Origin: Peribacillus sp. FSL H8-0477
GTDB lineage: Bacteria > Bacillota > Bacilli > Bacillales > DSM-1321
Assembly: GCF_038002765.1 (NCBI RefSeq)
Contig: NZ_JBBODE010000002.1
Location: forward strand, 1,054,001-1,118,000
Length of the DNA: 64,000 bases
Direction: 5' to 3'
Below the pieces are notes generated by a model. The model ran no database searches. It worked only from the letters and a program-made list of their open reading frames with translations, and was not told the DNA's origin. The first letter of the stretch is position 1, and each line of letters opens with the position of its first letter. This document shows, in pieces, positions 18,936-30,015 of this stretch. Made by a program: the position numbers and the translations under genes.

Positions 18936-20111
18936 ATGGATCAAAATAGAGCAAAAAGAGAGACGTTTCTTCCCTATGGAAGGCAATGGATCGATCAAGT
19001 AGATATCGATGCCGTGGTTAATGTGTTAAAAGGAGACTTTCTTACTACCGGCCCATATGTAACCAAATTCGAACAGGAGTTGGCTGATTATGTGGGAGCA
19101 AAGTATGCAGTCACATTTTCAAATGGAACGGCAGCACTCCACGGAGCATGTTATGCAGCGGGGATAGGTTCCGGGGATGAAGTCATCACAAGTCCGTTAA
19201 CGTTTGCAGCAAGTGCAAATTGTATCTTATATCAAGGAGGAAAGCCTGTCTTTGCGGATATTGATGAGCAAACCTATAACATAAATCCAAAAGAGATTGA
19301 ACAGAAGATTACGGAGAAAACGAAAGCGATTATTCCTGTTCATTTTACGGGACAGCCATGCGCTTTAGATGAAATAGATGATCTCGCAAAAAAACATCAG
19401 CTGATTATTATCGAAGATGCAGCGCATGCGTTAGGTGCTGAGTACAAACAAAGAAAGATAGGATCCATTAGCGATATGACCATGTTTAGTTTTCACCCCG
19501 TGAAACATATTACAGCGGGAGAAGGCGGCGCCATAACAACGAATAGCCAAGTGTATTATGAGAAATTAATTCAATTTCGTTCGCATGGCATTACCCGTGA
19601 TTCTAACATAATGAAAGACAATCATGGACCCTGGTATTACGAAATGCATTTCTTAGGGTATAACTATCGTTTAACAGATATCCAAGCAGCTCTTGCATCT
19701 AGTCAGTTAAAGAAAGCGGATAAATTTTTAGCATTAAGGATGAACTATGCCTCCATGTATAACGAGGCCTTTAAGCGTACAAGTGGGATCACCATTCCGT
19801 TTCAACAAGTGAATGGTCAGTCAAGCTGGCATTTATATGTTCTTCGTCTTGAACTAGAGAAGTTAACAGGAAACCGAAAAGAAATCCTACGAGCACTAAT
19901 TAATAAAAATATAGGTGTAAATGTGCACTATATTCCAGTTTATCTTTTACCGTACTATCAAGAATTAGGATATAAGCAGGGTCTTTGTCCAAAGGCGGAA
20001 AATCTTTATGAACAAGTGATCACATTGCCTCTATTTCCAGCTATGACAGAAGATGATGTGAACGATGTGATTGAGGCTGTCAAAGAGGTAATCAACACAT
20101 ATTCTAAATGA
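18936..20111 (+). CDS. pseC: UDP-4-amino-4,6-dideoxy-N-acetyl-L-altrosamine transaminase (PseC/SpsC-like)
   Basis: A 391-residue PLP-dependent aminotransferase of the DegT/DnrJ/EryC1 family, which aminates the keto-sugar made by PseB. The start LPYGRQWIDQVDIDAVVNVLKGDFLTTGP is PseC-like. TFSNGTAALHGACYA binds the cofactor phosphate, IIEDAAHALGAEYKQ carries the cofactor-binding aspartate, and SFHPVKHITAGEGGA carries the Schiff-base lysine. Length is normal. AAGGTGA precedes the ATG. In B. subtilis the homologous spsC is in the spore coat polysaccharide operon. The gene lies between pseB and the cytidylyltransferase gene. Confidence 0.93.
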   Translation: MDQNRAKRETFLPYGRQWIDQVDIDAVVNVLKGDFLTTGPYVTKFEQELADYVGAKYAVTFSNGTAALHGACYAAGIGSGDEVITSPLTFAASANCILYQGGKPVFADIDEQTYNINPKEIEQKITEKTKAIIPVHFTGQPCALDEIDDLAKKHQLIIIEDAAHALGAEYKQRKIGSISDMTMFSFHPVKHITAGEGGAITTNSQVYYEKLIQFRSHGITRDSNIMKDNHGPWYYEMHFLGYNYRLTDIQAALASSQLKKADKFLALRMNYASMYNEAFKRTSGITIPFQQVNGQSSWHLYVLRLELEKLTGNRKEILRALINKNIGVNVHYIPVYLLPYYQELGYKQGLCPKAENLYEQVITLPLFPAMTEDDVNDVIEAVKEVINTYSK

Positions 20112-20126
20112 GTAGCAGGTGATATT

Positions 20127-20858
20127 GTGAAAATAGTAGCAATTATTCAAGCGAGAATGGGATCGACAAGACTGCCTGGAAAAGTAATGAAAGAAGTCCT
20201 CGGTAAATCACTGCTTGAATATCAGATTGAGAGAGTAAATAGGTCGCAATCCATTCAAAGTCTTGTTGTGGCGACTACACAACGAGAAACGGAACAGCCG
20301 ATCATTGATCTGTGTGAGAAGTTAGCTGTCCCATGTTTCCGGGGGGCAGAAGAAGATGTATTAGAAAGGTTTTACGAAGCAGCCATTCACTATGAGGCCG
20401 ATGCAATTGTACGTCTAACGTCCGATTGTCCTTTAATTGATCCACTTATTATTGATAAGGTGGTTAACGAATTCCGAAATAGCAGACGATATGATTACGT
20501 GTCAAATACTATTAAAAGAACGTATCCGCGTGGATTTGATATTGAAATATTGTCAATGGAAGCTTTAAAACAATGTCATCGAGAAACAACAAATACAGGT
20601 TATCGTGAACACGTCACGCCTTTTCTTTATAAACATCCAGAACGCTTTAATATTGGTCAGGTTACACATTCAAGCAGCCTGCAACATTATCGGTTAACTG
20701 TTGATACAGAAGAAGACTTTACGTTAGTCCGTTTTATTATTGAACATCTTTATAACAAAAACCAATCTTTTTCTCTCGAAGATATCCTCTATCTGCTGCA
20801 AGAAAATCCCGAATGGAACTTACTAAATTCACATGTTGAACAGAAAAAAGTGCTATGA
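20127..20858 (+). CDS. pseF: Pseudaminic acid cytidylyltransferase (PseF/SpsF-like)
   Basis: A 243-residue nucleotidyltransferase that activates pseudaminic acid with CTP. The N-terminal AIIQARMGSTRLPGKVMKEVLGKSLL holds the CTP-binding loop, and VRLTSDCPLIDPLIID holds the metal-binding aspartates. The starting codon is GTG at 20127, preceded by CAGGTGA. The last four bases overlap the start of pseG, and in several bacteria the two activities are fused. B. subtilis SpsF is the same type. That this enzyme acts on pseudaminic acid and not another nonulosonate is inferred from the neighbouring pseB, pseG and pseI. Confidence 0.9.
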   Translation: MKIVAIIQARMGSTRLPGKVMKEVLGKSLLEYQIERVNRSQSIQSLVVATTQRETEQPIIDLCEKLAVPCFRGAEEDVLERFYEAAIHYEADAIVRLTSDCPLIDPLIIDKVVNEFRNSRRYDYVSNTIKRTYPRGFDIEILSMEALKQCHRETTNTGYREHVTPFLYKHPERFNIGQVTHSSSLQHYRLTVDTEEDFTLVRFIIEHLYNKNQSFSLEDILYLLQENPEWNLLNSHVEQKKVL

Positions 20859-21943
20859 ACGTCCTTATACGGGTTGATGCTTCTATAGAGATTGGTACAG
20901 GCCATGTGATAAGATGTCTAACTCTCGCAGATAAACTGCGTAGACATGGTGCCGAAGTCAGGTTTATTTGTCGAGAACATGTTGGACATTTGTGTGAGTT
21001 AATTGAAATAAAAGGATACCCCATCTTAAGACTTCCCTATGTTCTAGAAACACGAGAACTGGCTGCTGACACGTCTCATTCACAATGGTTGAAAGTGTCA
21101 CAGCAACAAGATGCAGTACAAACAAAACTTCTGCTAAAGAAGGAAATAGTGGATCTGTTAGTCATTGATCATTATGCGATTAATGAGGTGTGGGAAAGTA
21201 TTCTTAGAGAGTCTGCAAAAAAGATTATGGTGATTGATGACTTAGCTGATCGAAAACATGATTGTGATTTTTTACTAGACCAAAATGATTATGAGGGGTA
21301 CCAATTTCGCTATAAGTTTCTTATTCCCGCTCCTTGTAAAACTTTTTTAGGACCTAACTTCGTCTTATTAAGAAGTGAATTTTATCCAATGAAGCGGAGA
21401 ATTCGAAGGGGGCCAGTGAAAAGACTTTTGCTCTTTTTTGGTGGAAGTGATCAAACGAATGAAACAAAGAAAGCTTTACACGCCTTTTTGGCATTAAATA
21501 GAACGGATATTCAAATAGATGTTGTTGTTGGTCAAACGAATCTCCATAAAAAAGAATTGGCTCATTTCTGCAAACGATATGATTTTCTTACGTTTCACTA
21601 TCAGGTGAATTATCTTGCTGAATTAATGTATAAGGCGGACTTATCCATTGGGGCTGGCGGCACGACAACCTGGGAACGCTGTATGATGGGGTTACCATCA
21701 ATCGTGTGGAGTCTTGCTGAGAATCAAGTGAAGATCTGTGAGCATGCAGAAAGAAAAAAAATCGTCGCCTATTTAGGTAAAAAAGAAGAAGTAGGCGTCA
21801 CTTTAGTATCGAAACAATTAGGCAGCTTGATGAATAATGAAACAGCACGAACGGAGATGTCTATTAGAGCCTATCTGTTAATGAAGAATAATCGATTGAG
21901 CCAACAGATGCTAGTTCAAAAGATTATGAGAGTAGATGAATAA
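20855..21943 (+). CDS. pseG: UDP-2,4-diacetamido-trideoxy-altropyranose hydrolase (PseG/SpsG-like)
   Basis: A 362-residue GT-B-fold hydrolase that removes UDP from the diacetamido-altrose nucleotide before condensation with PEP. The N-terminus NVLIRVDASIEIGTGHVIRCLTLADKLR has the conserved GxGHxxRC motif with the catalytic histidine. LLLFFGGSDQTNETKKAL and LSIGAGGTTTWERCMMGLPSIVW are the nucleotide-binding blocks. The ATG overlaps the pseF stop (ATGA) and the 3' end overlaps pseH by 8 bases, so these genes are translationally coupled. PseG is the step most specific to pseudaminic acid and its relatives; B. subtilis SpsG is the homologue. Confidence 0.92.
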   Translation: MNVLIRVDASIEIGTGHVIRCLTLADKLRRHGAEVRFICREHVGHLCELIEIKGYPILRLPYVLETRELAADTSHSQWLKVSQQQDAVQTKLLLKKEIVDLLVIDHYAINEVWESILRESAKKIMVIDDLADRKHDCDFLLDQNDYEGYQFRYKFLIPAPCKTFLGPNFVLLRSEFYPMKRRIRRGPVKRLLLFFGGSDQTNETKKALHAFLALNRTDIQIDVVVGQTNLHKKELAHFCKRYDFLTFHYQVNYLAELMYKADLSIGAGGTTTWERCMMGLPSIVWSLAENQVKICEHAERKKIVAYLGKKEEVGVTLVSKQLGSLMNNETARTEMSIRAYLLMKNNRLSQQMLVQKIMRVDE

Positions 21944-22442
21944 GATGACCTATTTCTTGCGAGAGTTAGTTGATAGTGATAAGGACATGATTTTTCAATG
22001 GAGAAATGCAGCAGAAGTGAGGGTGAACATGCTTTCTAATCACCCAATTATGTACAAAGAGCACTGTCGCTGGTTCGAAGATGCCATGCATAACTCAACC
22101 TATTTTCGCGTGTTTATCGGTCCTGATAAACCTCTAGGTTTCGTGTCTTTTAAGAAAACGGTAAAGGATGAATGTGTTTGGGGCTTTTATATTGGTGAAC
22201 AAGATGCCCCAAAAGGCTCGGGAACAATCATGGCAATGTTAGCTATTGACTATGCCTTTTATCAGCTGAACATGAATAAAATCATTGGGGAAGTGCTTTT
22301 CTTTAACAAAAAAAGTCAAGGGTTACATTTGAAATTAGGGTTCGAAAAAGAAGGAGTCTATCAAAATCAACAGGATCAAATACAAGACGTTTTTCGCTTT
22401 GTTTTATCTAAAGAAAAGTTGAAATTTCGAACTGAGGAGTGA
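21936..22442 (+). CDS. pseH: PseH/SpsD-like N-acetyltransferase
   Basis: A 168-residue GNAT acetyltransferase which in the pathway acetylates the C4 amino group of the UDP-altrosamine. The start LRELVDSDKDMIFQWRNAAEVRVNML, followed by KEHCRWFEDAM, is characteristic of PseH and related sugar-amine acetyltransferases. DAPKGSGTIMAMLAIDYAF is the acetyl-CoA-binding loop and HLKLGFEKEGVYQNQ the C-terminal block. The ATG at 21936 overlaps the pseG stop; a second in-frame ATG at 21945 is a possible alternative start. The stop is followed after four bases by pseI. Function is assigned by motif and position. Confidence 0.88.
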   Translation: MNKMTYFLRELVDSDKDMIFQWRNAAEVRVNMLSNHPIMYKEHCRWFEDAMHNSTYFRVFIGPDKPLGFVSFKKTVKDECVWGFYIGEQDAPKGSGTIMAMLAIDYAFYQLNMNKIIGEVLFFNKKSQGLHLKLGFEKEGVYQNQQDQIQDVFRFVLSKEKLKFRTEE

Positions 22443-22446
22443 GTTG

Positions 22447-23496
22447 ATGGAAGGTATTAATCTAGGCGGACGGATGGTTGGACCCAACCATCCTCCGTTT
22501 ATTATTGCAGAAATGTCTGGGAATCATAATCAATCGCTGGAACGAGCTTTGGAAATTGTTGATGCAGCAGCTAAAGCAGGCGCTCATGCGTTGAAAATCC
22601 AAACATATACGGCAGATACGATGACAGTCAATGTCGACAATCAAGTCTTTAACATTCAGGAAACAGATAGTTTATGGAAAGGAAACACTCTCTATAAACT
22701 GTATCAGCAAGCCTATACCCCATGGGAATGGCACGAACCAATTTTTACTAGATGCAGAGAACTTGGACTCATACCATTTAGCACGCCATTTGATGAAACG
22801 GCCGTAGACTTCCTTGAAGGTTTAGCAGTCCCTATGTACAAAATCGCATCATTTGAGAATAATGATCTTCCCCTTATTAAGAAGGCAGCTGCTACAGGTA
22901 AACCTTTGATAATTTCTACGGGGATGGCCAGTCTGGGCGAACTCGATGATATGGTTCGCTGCCTCAAAGAAGCTGGTTGTAAAGAATTTATTCTCTTAAA
23001 ATGTACCAGCACGTACCCTGCAGCTCCTACAAACACCAATATTGCAACCATTCCACATATGCAAAACCTCTTTGACTGCCAAGTTGGTTTATCTGACCAT
23101 ACCTTAGGAACGGCTGTATCGGTAGCGAGCGTAGCACTTGGTGCAACCATTATCGAAAAGCACTTTACCACTTCTCGTGCAGATGGCGGTGTCGATTCTG
23201 CTTTTTCAATGGAACCAACAGAAATGCAGTCATTGGTTAATGACACCCATACTGCGTGGCAGTCTTTGGGGGGGATATCGTATGGACCAACAGAAGCTGA
23301 GAAAAGTTCACTAAAATTTAGAAGGTCTGTCTTTGTGGTCAAAGATATAAAAGCCGGTGAGGTGCTCACGCAGGAAAACCTTCGAATAATTAGACCTGGA
23401 TATGGGTTAGCACCAAAATATTATGATATTTTACTAGGAAAAAAAGTAGTGAAAGAAATCAAAGCAGGTACGCCTGCAGATTGGACCTTCTTTTAA
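22447..23496 (+). CDS. pseI: Pseudaminic acid synthase (PseI/SpsE-like)
   Basis: A NeuB-family synthase of 349 residues that condenses the free diacetamido-trideoxy-altrose with phosphoenolpyruvate to give pseudaminic acid. An N-terminal TIM barrel has HPPFIIAEMSGNHNQSLERAL and AHALKIQTYTADTMT. KIASFENNDLPLIKKAA, ILLKCTSTYPA and the metal/PEP residues in VGLSDHTLGTAVSVAS follow, with IIEKHFTTSRADGGVDS. The final 70 residues (KFRRSVFVVKDIKAGEVLTQENLRIIRPGYGL) form the antifreeze-like SAF domain typical of the family. A TTG at 22444 is in frame, but GAGGAG upstream fits the ATG at 22447 better. EMSGNHNQSLE is closer to PseI than to NeuB or legionaminic acid synthases. Confidence 0.94.
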   Translation: MEGINLGGRMVGPNHPPFIIAEMSGNHNQSLERALEIVDAAAKAGAHALKIQTYTADTMTVNVDNQVFNIQETDSLWKGNTLYKLYQQAYTPWEWHEPIFTRCRELGLIPFSTPFDETAVDFLEGLAVPMYKIASFENNDLPLIKKAAATGKPLIISTGMASLGELDDMVRCLKEAGCKEFILLKCTSTYPAAPTNTNIATIPHMQNLFDCQVGLSDHTLGTAVSVASVALGATIIEKHFTTSRADGGVDSAFSMEPTEMQSLVNDTHTAWQSLGGISYGPTEAEKSSLKFRRSVFVVKDIKAGEVLTQENLRIIRPGYGLAPKYYDILLGKKVVKEIKAGTPADWTFF

Positions 23497-23520
23497 CAGC
23501 TGATATCTATAATTCTATGA

Positions 23521-25697
<2,177 letters not shown>

Positions 25698-25699
25698 AA

Positions 25700-25732
25700 T
25701 ACCCAGGCTGCCGAGAACTCTCGACAGTCTTT
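25700..25732 (+). terminator. Terminator at the end of the pse/sps unit
   Basis: GGCTGCCGAGA and TCTCGACAGTC arms with a short loop, followed by TTTT, directly after the SpsB-like gene. The remaining bases to 25934 contain no gene that I can support. Confidence 0.65.
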
Positions 25733-25934
25733 TACTATCAGCTGCTTGACACCTTTTCAATATCCCTGAACGCTGAAAAAAGTCTATTGTTGAGAAAAAT
25801 GCTGATTCCACATAAACTTCCACCGGATAACTTCATTTCAATACTATATCCCGCACAAAAAGGCCTGAAGCTCATGGTTGGATGAGCTTCAAGCGCACAA
25901 AATTCTGCCTGTTCCGCACAATTATCGAAAAATG

Positions 25935-26516
25935 TTATACCGGAAAAGCTGTGCCGGCAAAGGAAATGGGTCCGTTGATTTCCGCTGTTGAACCTGGAGA
26001 GGATATAGGGTCCACTTGTCCAGTTAGTTCGTAGGTGACGGGACCTAATCCAGCACTTGCATCAACATGGAAAACTGATTTTGAAAATAGTGATTGTTCA
26101 CCATTTTCATTGCTGATTCCATCACGACTCTCCCAAATGACAGGTCCATTTACTCCGCGGCGTATACGCCAAATGATGACAAGTTCAGGTAAATTCGGCG
26201 AAATCATATTGATAGAAAAGAAGGTTGGAGAGCTCCATCCGATTGACCCTTTTAATTCCACTGCAGCTGCTTGGGTGAGTGTGATTGATAGAGTAGTAAT
26301 TGAGGTTTCAGCATTTGTCACTGTAAATAAACCCGGAGAAGGAACAAAGATACTGGAAGGTTGAGAAAATGAATAATTGACGACTCCGGGTGCACCGGTC
26401 GGTCCAGTAGGTCCAGTTGCGCCCTGCTCTCCTGCAGGTGCATTTACAGTTACATTCACATTTTGCTCTACTTCGCATTTGCAATCTTTATCGTTTTTGT
26501 AAAATCCCACAATCAT
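25935..26516 (-). CDS. Short collagen-like (exosporium-type) protein
   Basis: A protein of about 193 residues. A Cys-containing N-terminal segment (NDKDCKCEVEQNVNVTVNAP) precedes a very short collagen-like stretch, GATGPTGPTGAPG, followed by a C-terminal domain of about 140 residues rich in Ser, Thr, Val and Pro, probably beta-rich like BclA-type C-terminal domains. Spore-surface filament proteins of Bacillus use Gly-x-Thr triplets, and the convergent pse/sps cluster supports a surface location. AGGAGG at 26519-26524 is only two bases from the ATG at 26516 but eight from an in-frame GTG at 26510, which may be the real start. The frame is open upstream to 26753, but that part does not look like protein of this family. 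Exact function unknown. Confidence 0.75.
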   Translation of the reverse strand: MIVGFYKNDKDCKCEVEQNVNVTVNAPAGEQGATGPTGPTGAPGVVNYSFSQPSSIFVPSPGLFTVTNAETSITTLSITLTQAAAVELKGSIGWSSPTFFSINMISPNLPELVIIWRIRRGVNGPVIWESRDGISNENGEQSLFSKSVFHVDASAGLGPVTYELTGQVDPISSPGSTAEINGPISFAGTAFPV

Positions 26517-26628
26517 AGCCTCCTCATGTACAAACTTACTATATTCTATGTTGCAGAATGTAAATGGCTTGGACATTTTTATCTTTTTTGGGGGATAGAG
26601 GATAGAACAATCGAGGAGACAAGAACGA

Positions 26629-26655
26629 AAAAAACCCACTTTAGGAAGTGGATTT
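26629..26655 (-). terminator. Terminator of the small membrane protein gene
   Basis: AACCCACTT and AAGTGGATT arms around a TAGG-type loop, with plus-strand A-run reading as T-run for the minus-strand gene. Confidence 0.7.
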
Positions 26656-26661
26656 TTAGCA

Positions 26662-26862
26662 TTACTTATCGGGTTTTGCATCAACATGTTCGATGTCTTT
26701 TTGTAGCAGAAAATAAGCCAGCACACCAGATAATAGCGAACCGCCTGCGGCAATTAATATACGCCATTGTAGGTCTACCGCTGAGTGATCCTTTTGAAGA
26801 ATCCATATTGATAGGACTGCAACAACAATCATAACAATGAAAATAGTTTTGAAACGTTTCAT
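26662..26862 (-). CDS. Small two-helix membrane protein, unrecognised
   Basis: A 66-residue protein with two predicted membrane segments, FIVMIVVAVLSIWIL near the N-terminus and ILIAAGGSLLSGVLAYFLL in the middle. A short charged loop (QKDHSAVDLQWR) separates them and a hydrophilic tail (QKDIEHVDAKPDK) follows. GGGGAGGC precedes the ATG, and a hairpin terminator follows the stop, so it is probably expressed as its own unit. I do not recognise a family with an assigned function. Confidence 0.7.
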   Translation of the reverse strand: MKRFKTIFIVMIVVAVLSIWILQKDHSAVDLQWRILIAAGGSLLSGVLAYFLLQKDIEHVDAKPDK

Positions 26863-26924
26863 GACGGCCTCCCCTGTTTATGTACTTCCATTATCTTATC
26901 ATATCGAACTGGTAGACTGGATAA

Positions 26925-28313
26925 TCAAACAGTAAAAGATTTGATTTGATATTTTCTTAATCGATATTGGAGACTTTGTCTGCTTATTTGTAATGCTTTT
27001 GCAGCTTGTGAGACATTAAAGTGATACTGCTTTAGTACATTTTCCAAGTATAATTTTTCAGTGGTTGAGAGATAGTCTTCAAGTGAACGTAAGGGTTCAG
27101 AAACCTCTTCATGTTGATTGGTTTTAACAGGAACTTTCTTTTTATATAAAGTTGGCAGGTGTGAGATTTGAATGATTTTATCAGTGGATTCTAATAAATT
27201 CATCGCGCCTTCAATAATGTGTTCAAGCTCTCTTACATTTCCCGGCCATTCATAATCATAGAAAAGAGAGTAACCCTCTTCACTAAGGTCTTCAATCGTT
27301 AAATCGAATAAATCATTAAACTTTTTTATAAATGAATGCGCCAGCAGATGGATATCTTGTTTTCGTTCTCTAAGAGGAGGGATAAACAATGTAACCACAC
27401 TCAAGCGGTAATACAAATCTTTTCGTAAATGACCGTTTGCAATGGCTTCTATTGGATCCTCATTTATCGTCGCGATAATCCGAACATCGATATCTATATC
27501 TTTCGTATCGCCTACTCTTCGGATGGTTCGTTCTTGGATCGTACGCAGCAGTTTTGCTTGTAATTGAGGATTCAGTGAGTTGATTTCATCTAAAAGAATG
27601 GTTCCGCCATGAGCTTGTTCAAATAAACCCGGACGTTCAATGGAGCCAGTAAAGGCACCTTTCTTTGTGCCAAAAAGGATACTTTCGATTAAACTTTCTG
27701 GAAGAGCAGCGCAGTTCTGACTGATAAAAGGCATAGAGGATCGATTACTGCCATTATGTATGCTTTGGGCAAATAATTCTTTTCCTGTCCCTGTTTCTCC
27801 CACAATGAGAATGGATGAGGCTGTTCTAGTTGAACGTTTACTTTGTTCAATGACAGCTAAGAAATTCTCACTTTCTCCAATAATACTTTCAAAGGTATAT
27901 TTGGTTTCACTTTTATTTAATAGAGTATCTTTGATTAATCGTTCAAGATTGGAGATGTCCTTAGCTGCTTCAATTGCTCCGATCACTTTTTTGTTTTGAT
28001 TGAAAATTGGAATAGTATTATTTATGGTAGTGATCTCTTGTCCACGGTTATTAAAGTAAGTTTGTTTAGAATTTTTGGTTTCTTGACCATAATGGAGAGC
28101 ACGAATTAAGGTACTTTCTGTTTCTTTATGGAACTTAAAAACTTCAGGGATTTTCTTCATTAATACATCCTGTGAAGACATGCCTTCGATTTCACTCATT
28201 TTCTTATTGTAAATAATGGTTCGTCCATTTTGATCGATTATATGTATGCCAATATCAATCACATCTGTTAGTGAATATAAGATAGAATGATAATCTTCAT
28301 TATCTAAAAACAT
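26925..28313 (-). CDS. rocR: Sigma-54-dependent activator RocR
   Basis: A 462-residue enhancer-binding protein. An N-terminal PAS-type sensor domain (residues about 5-125, with IDIGIHIIDQNGRTIIYNKKM) is followed by the AAA+ domain: Walker A IVGETGTGKELFAQSIH, the sigma-54-contacting loop GTKKGAFTGSIERPG (GAFTGA variant), and Walker B GGTILLDEINSLNPQLQ. A Fis-type helix-turn-helix closes the protein (HFNVSQAAKALQISRQSLQYRL). In B. subtilis RocR responds to arginine/ornithine and activates rocABC and rocDEF. Here rocD is divergent with a consensus -24/-12 promoter, which strongly supports the assignment. Confidence 0.93.
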   Translation of the reverse strand: MFLDNEDYHSILYSLTDVIDIGIHIIDQNGRTIIYNKKMSEIEGMSSQDVLMKKIPEVFKFHKETESTLIRALHYGQETKNSKQTYFNNRGQEITTINNTIPIFNQNKKVIGAIEAAKDISNLERLIKDTLLNKSETKYTFESIIGESENFLAVIEQSKRSTRTASSILIVGETGTGKELFAQSIHNGSNRSSMPFISQNCAALPESLIESILFGTKKGAFTGSIERPGLFEQAHGGTILLDEINSLNPQLQAKLLRTIQERTIRRVGDTKDIDIDVRIIATINEDPIEAIANGHLRKDLYYRLSVVTLFIPPLRERKQDIHLLAHSFIKKFNDLFDLTIEDLSEEGYSLFYDYEWPGNVRELEHIIEGAMNLLESTDKIIQISHLPTLYKKKVPVKTNQHEEVSEPLRSLEDYLSTTEKLYLENVLKQYHFNVSQAAKALQISRQSLQYRLRKYQIKSFTV

Positions 28314-28363
28314 CGAATCCCCCCTTATTTATAGTAAATAGTGTAAATCAATAATAATATTGG

Positions 28364-28424
28364 TGCAATAATTCTTTGCATGTATGAACCAATTTTTGCA
28401 CCCTCCCTGCAAATACTCTTTGCA
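28364..28424 (+). promoter_or_regulatory. Two RocR-type upstream activating sites
   Basis: Two 17-base dyads lie in tandem 44 bases apart: TGCAATAATTCTTTGCA (28364-28380) and TGCAAATACTCTTTGCA (28408-28424), identical at 14 of 17 positions. Each is a TGCAA/TTGCA-type inverted repeat with 8-base halves and a single central base, the layout described for B. subtilis RocR sites. The second dyad is the core of a longer hairpin with 14-base arms (28400-28413 and 28419-28432). They are centred about 92 and 48 bases upstream of the -24 element. Confidence 0.7.
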
Positions 28425-28461
28425 GGGAGGGTACTTACATCATGTTTTAAAGTGTTTTATG

Positions 28462-28478
28462 TTGGCACAAATCTTGCA
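28462..28478 (+). promoter_or_regulatory. Sigma-54 (-24/-12) promoter of rocD
   Basis: TTGGCAC at 28462 and TTGCA ending at 28478 match the -24/-12 consensus. The invariant GG (28464-28465) and GC (28476-28477) are separated by exactly 10 bases. The promoter lies 38 bases before the rocD ATG and faces it. Confidence 0.9.
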
Positions 28479-28515
28479 GTATTTATAGTGAAAGAAACAT
28501 GATGGAGGGATTTGC

Positions 28516-29709
28516 ATGAGAACGAAAACAGAAAAAGTAATCGAGCAAACAGAGCAATATGGTGCGAATAACTATAATCCGCTCCCCATCGTTATTACAA
28601 GGGCCGAAGGAGTATGGGTGGAAGATCCTGATGGAAATAAGTATATGGATATGTTAAGTGCTTATTCAGCTGTGAATCAAGGACATAGACATCCGAAAAT
28701 TATCGAAGCTTTAAAAAATCAAGCAGACCGTGTGACATTGACATCTCGTGCGTTTCATAATGATCAGCTGGGTCCATGGTATCAAAAAATAGCCCAACTG
28801 ACACAAAAGGATATGGCGCTGCCAATGAATACGGGTGCTGAAGCAGTAGAAACAGCAATTAAATCTGTTAGACGCTGGGGATATGACGTGAAAGGGATTG
28901 CTGAGAATCGAGCGGAGATTATTGCTTGTACAGGTAATTTCCATGGCCGGACAATGGCCGCTGTGTCACTGTCTTCGGAGGAAGAATATCAAAGAGGTTT
29001 TGGTCCAATGCTGCCAGGAATTAAGCTGATTCCATACGGCGATTTGGAAGCATTGAAAGCAGCCATTACGCCTCAAACGGCAGGATTTTTAATTGAACCA
29101 ATTCAAGGTGAAGCCGGGATCATTATACCTCCGCAAGGATTTTTAAAAGCAGCTTTTGAACTGTGCAAAGAAAATAACGTCTTATTCGTTGCCGATGAAA
29201 TCCAAACTGGACTTGGACGCTCAGGGAAAACCTTTGCTTCGGACTGGGATGAAGTAACCCCTGATATGTATATTTTAGGGAAAGCACTTGGGGGTGGAGT
29301 GTTCCCCATTTCATGTGTTGCAGCTAATCGTGAAATTCTTGGCGTGTTTAATCCTGGTTCTCATGGTTCGACATTTGGTGGTAATCCATTAGCCTGTGCT
29401 GTTTCCATTGCTTCTCTTGAAGTACTTGAAGAAGAAAAGCTTGCCGAACGTTCATTAGAACTTGGAGAATATTTTATGAAACGCCTACAGGAAATTAAGA
29501 GTCCTAAGATCAAAGAAATTCGGGGCAGAGGCTTATTCATCGGGGTAGAATTAACTGAAGAAGCAAGACCTTATTGTGAACGATTAAAAGAGTTACATGT
29601 ACTATGTAAAGAAACCCATGATACAGTGATTCGTTTTGCTCCGCCGCTGACCATAACAAAAAAAGAACTGGATTTTGCTATTGATCGAATTAAACAAATA
29701 TTATCATGA
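28516..29709 (+). CDS. rocD: Ornithine aminotransferase
   Basis: A 397-residue class III PLP-dependent aminotransferase that converts ornithine and 2-oxoglutarate to glutamate semialdehyde and glutamate in arginine catabolism. The start [29 protein letters not shown] is typical of Roc[21 protein letters not shown] and [17 protein letters not shown] bind the cofactor, [16 protein letters not shown] contains the PLP-contacting aspartate and [15 protein letters not shown] the Schiff-base lysine; [14 protein letters not shown] is also present. GGAGGG precedes the ATG. It stands alone here: rocE and rocF do not follow within the window, unlike in B. subtilis. Confidence 0.96.
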   Translation: MRTKTEKVIEQTEQYGANNYNPLPIVITRAEGVWVEDPDGNKYMDMLSAYSAVNQGHRHPKIIEALKNQADRVTLTSRAFHNDQLGPWYQKIAQLTQKDMALPMNTGAEAVETAIKSVRRWGYDVKGIAENRAEIIACTGNFHGRTMAAVSLSSEEEYQRGFGPMLPGIKLIPYGDLEALKAAITPQTAGFLIEPIQGEAGIIIPPQGFLKAAFELCKENNVLFVADEIQTGLGRSGKTFASDWDEVTPDMYILGKALGGGVFPISCVAANREILGVFNPGSHGSTFGGNPLACAVSIASLEVLEEEKLAERSLELGEYFMKRLQEIKSPKIKEIRGRGLFIGVELTEEARPYCERLKELHVLCKETHDTVIRFAPPLTITKKELDFAIDRIKQILS

Positions 29710-29757
29710 GAAAAATTCTATATCGGAAAAGGGAAGACTTTTCAGAACGGTTTTAGT

Positions 29758-29800
29758 TAGAAGAGGTGACTCGATACCCGAGTTACTCTCTTTTTTTTTG
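29758..29800 (+). terminator. Terminator after rocD
   Basis: An imperfect stem, AGAGGTGACTCG with CGAGTTACTCT around ATACC, is followed by nine T. The rest of the gap to 30015 is AT-rich with no gene I can support; it should contain the promoter of the following kinase gene. Confidence 0.75.
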
Positions 29801-30015
29801 CTGATGATACCCGCAGAAATCAAATTAATTACATGGTAAATGTATTTATTAGTGAAACCTAATCGTTTCTTGATTAACATTTGTTTACATGATAATATTG
29901 CAAACGACATGTATGAGAACAGTAAATACTTCAAGATTACCTTAGCAAAATAAGGCTTGAAGAAAAAATTTTTGCATTCTAGCATCCTTAAGGGATTGTA
30001 ATCGGAGGATGAATG

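Noticed and set aside
26517..26753. N-terminal extension of the collagen-like protein
   Set aside because: The frame stays open, but a ribosome binding site lies at 26519-26524 inside it, and the added segment is hydrophobic/cysteine-rich sequence unlike the family.
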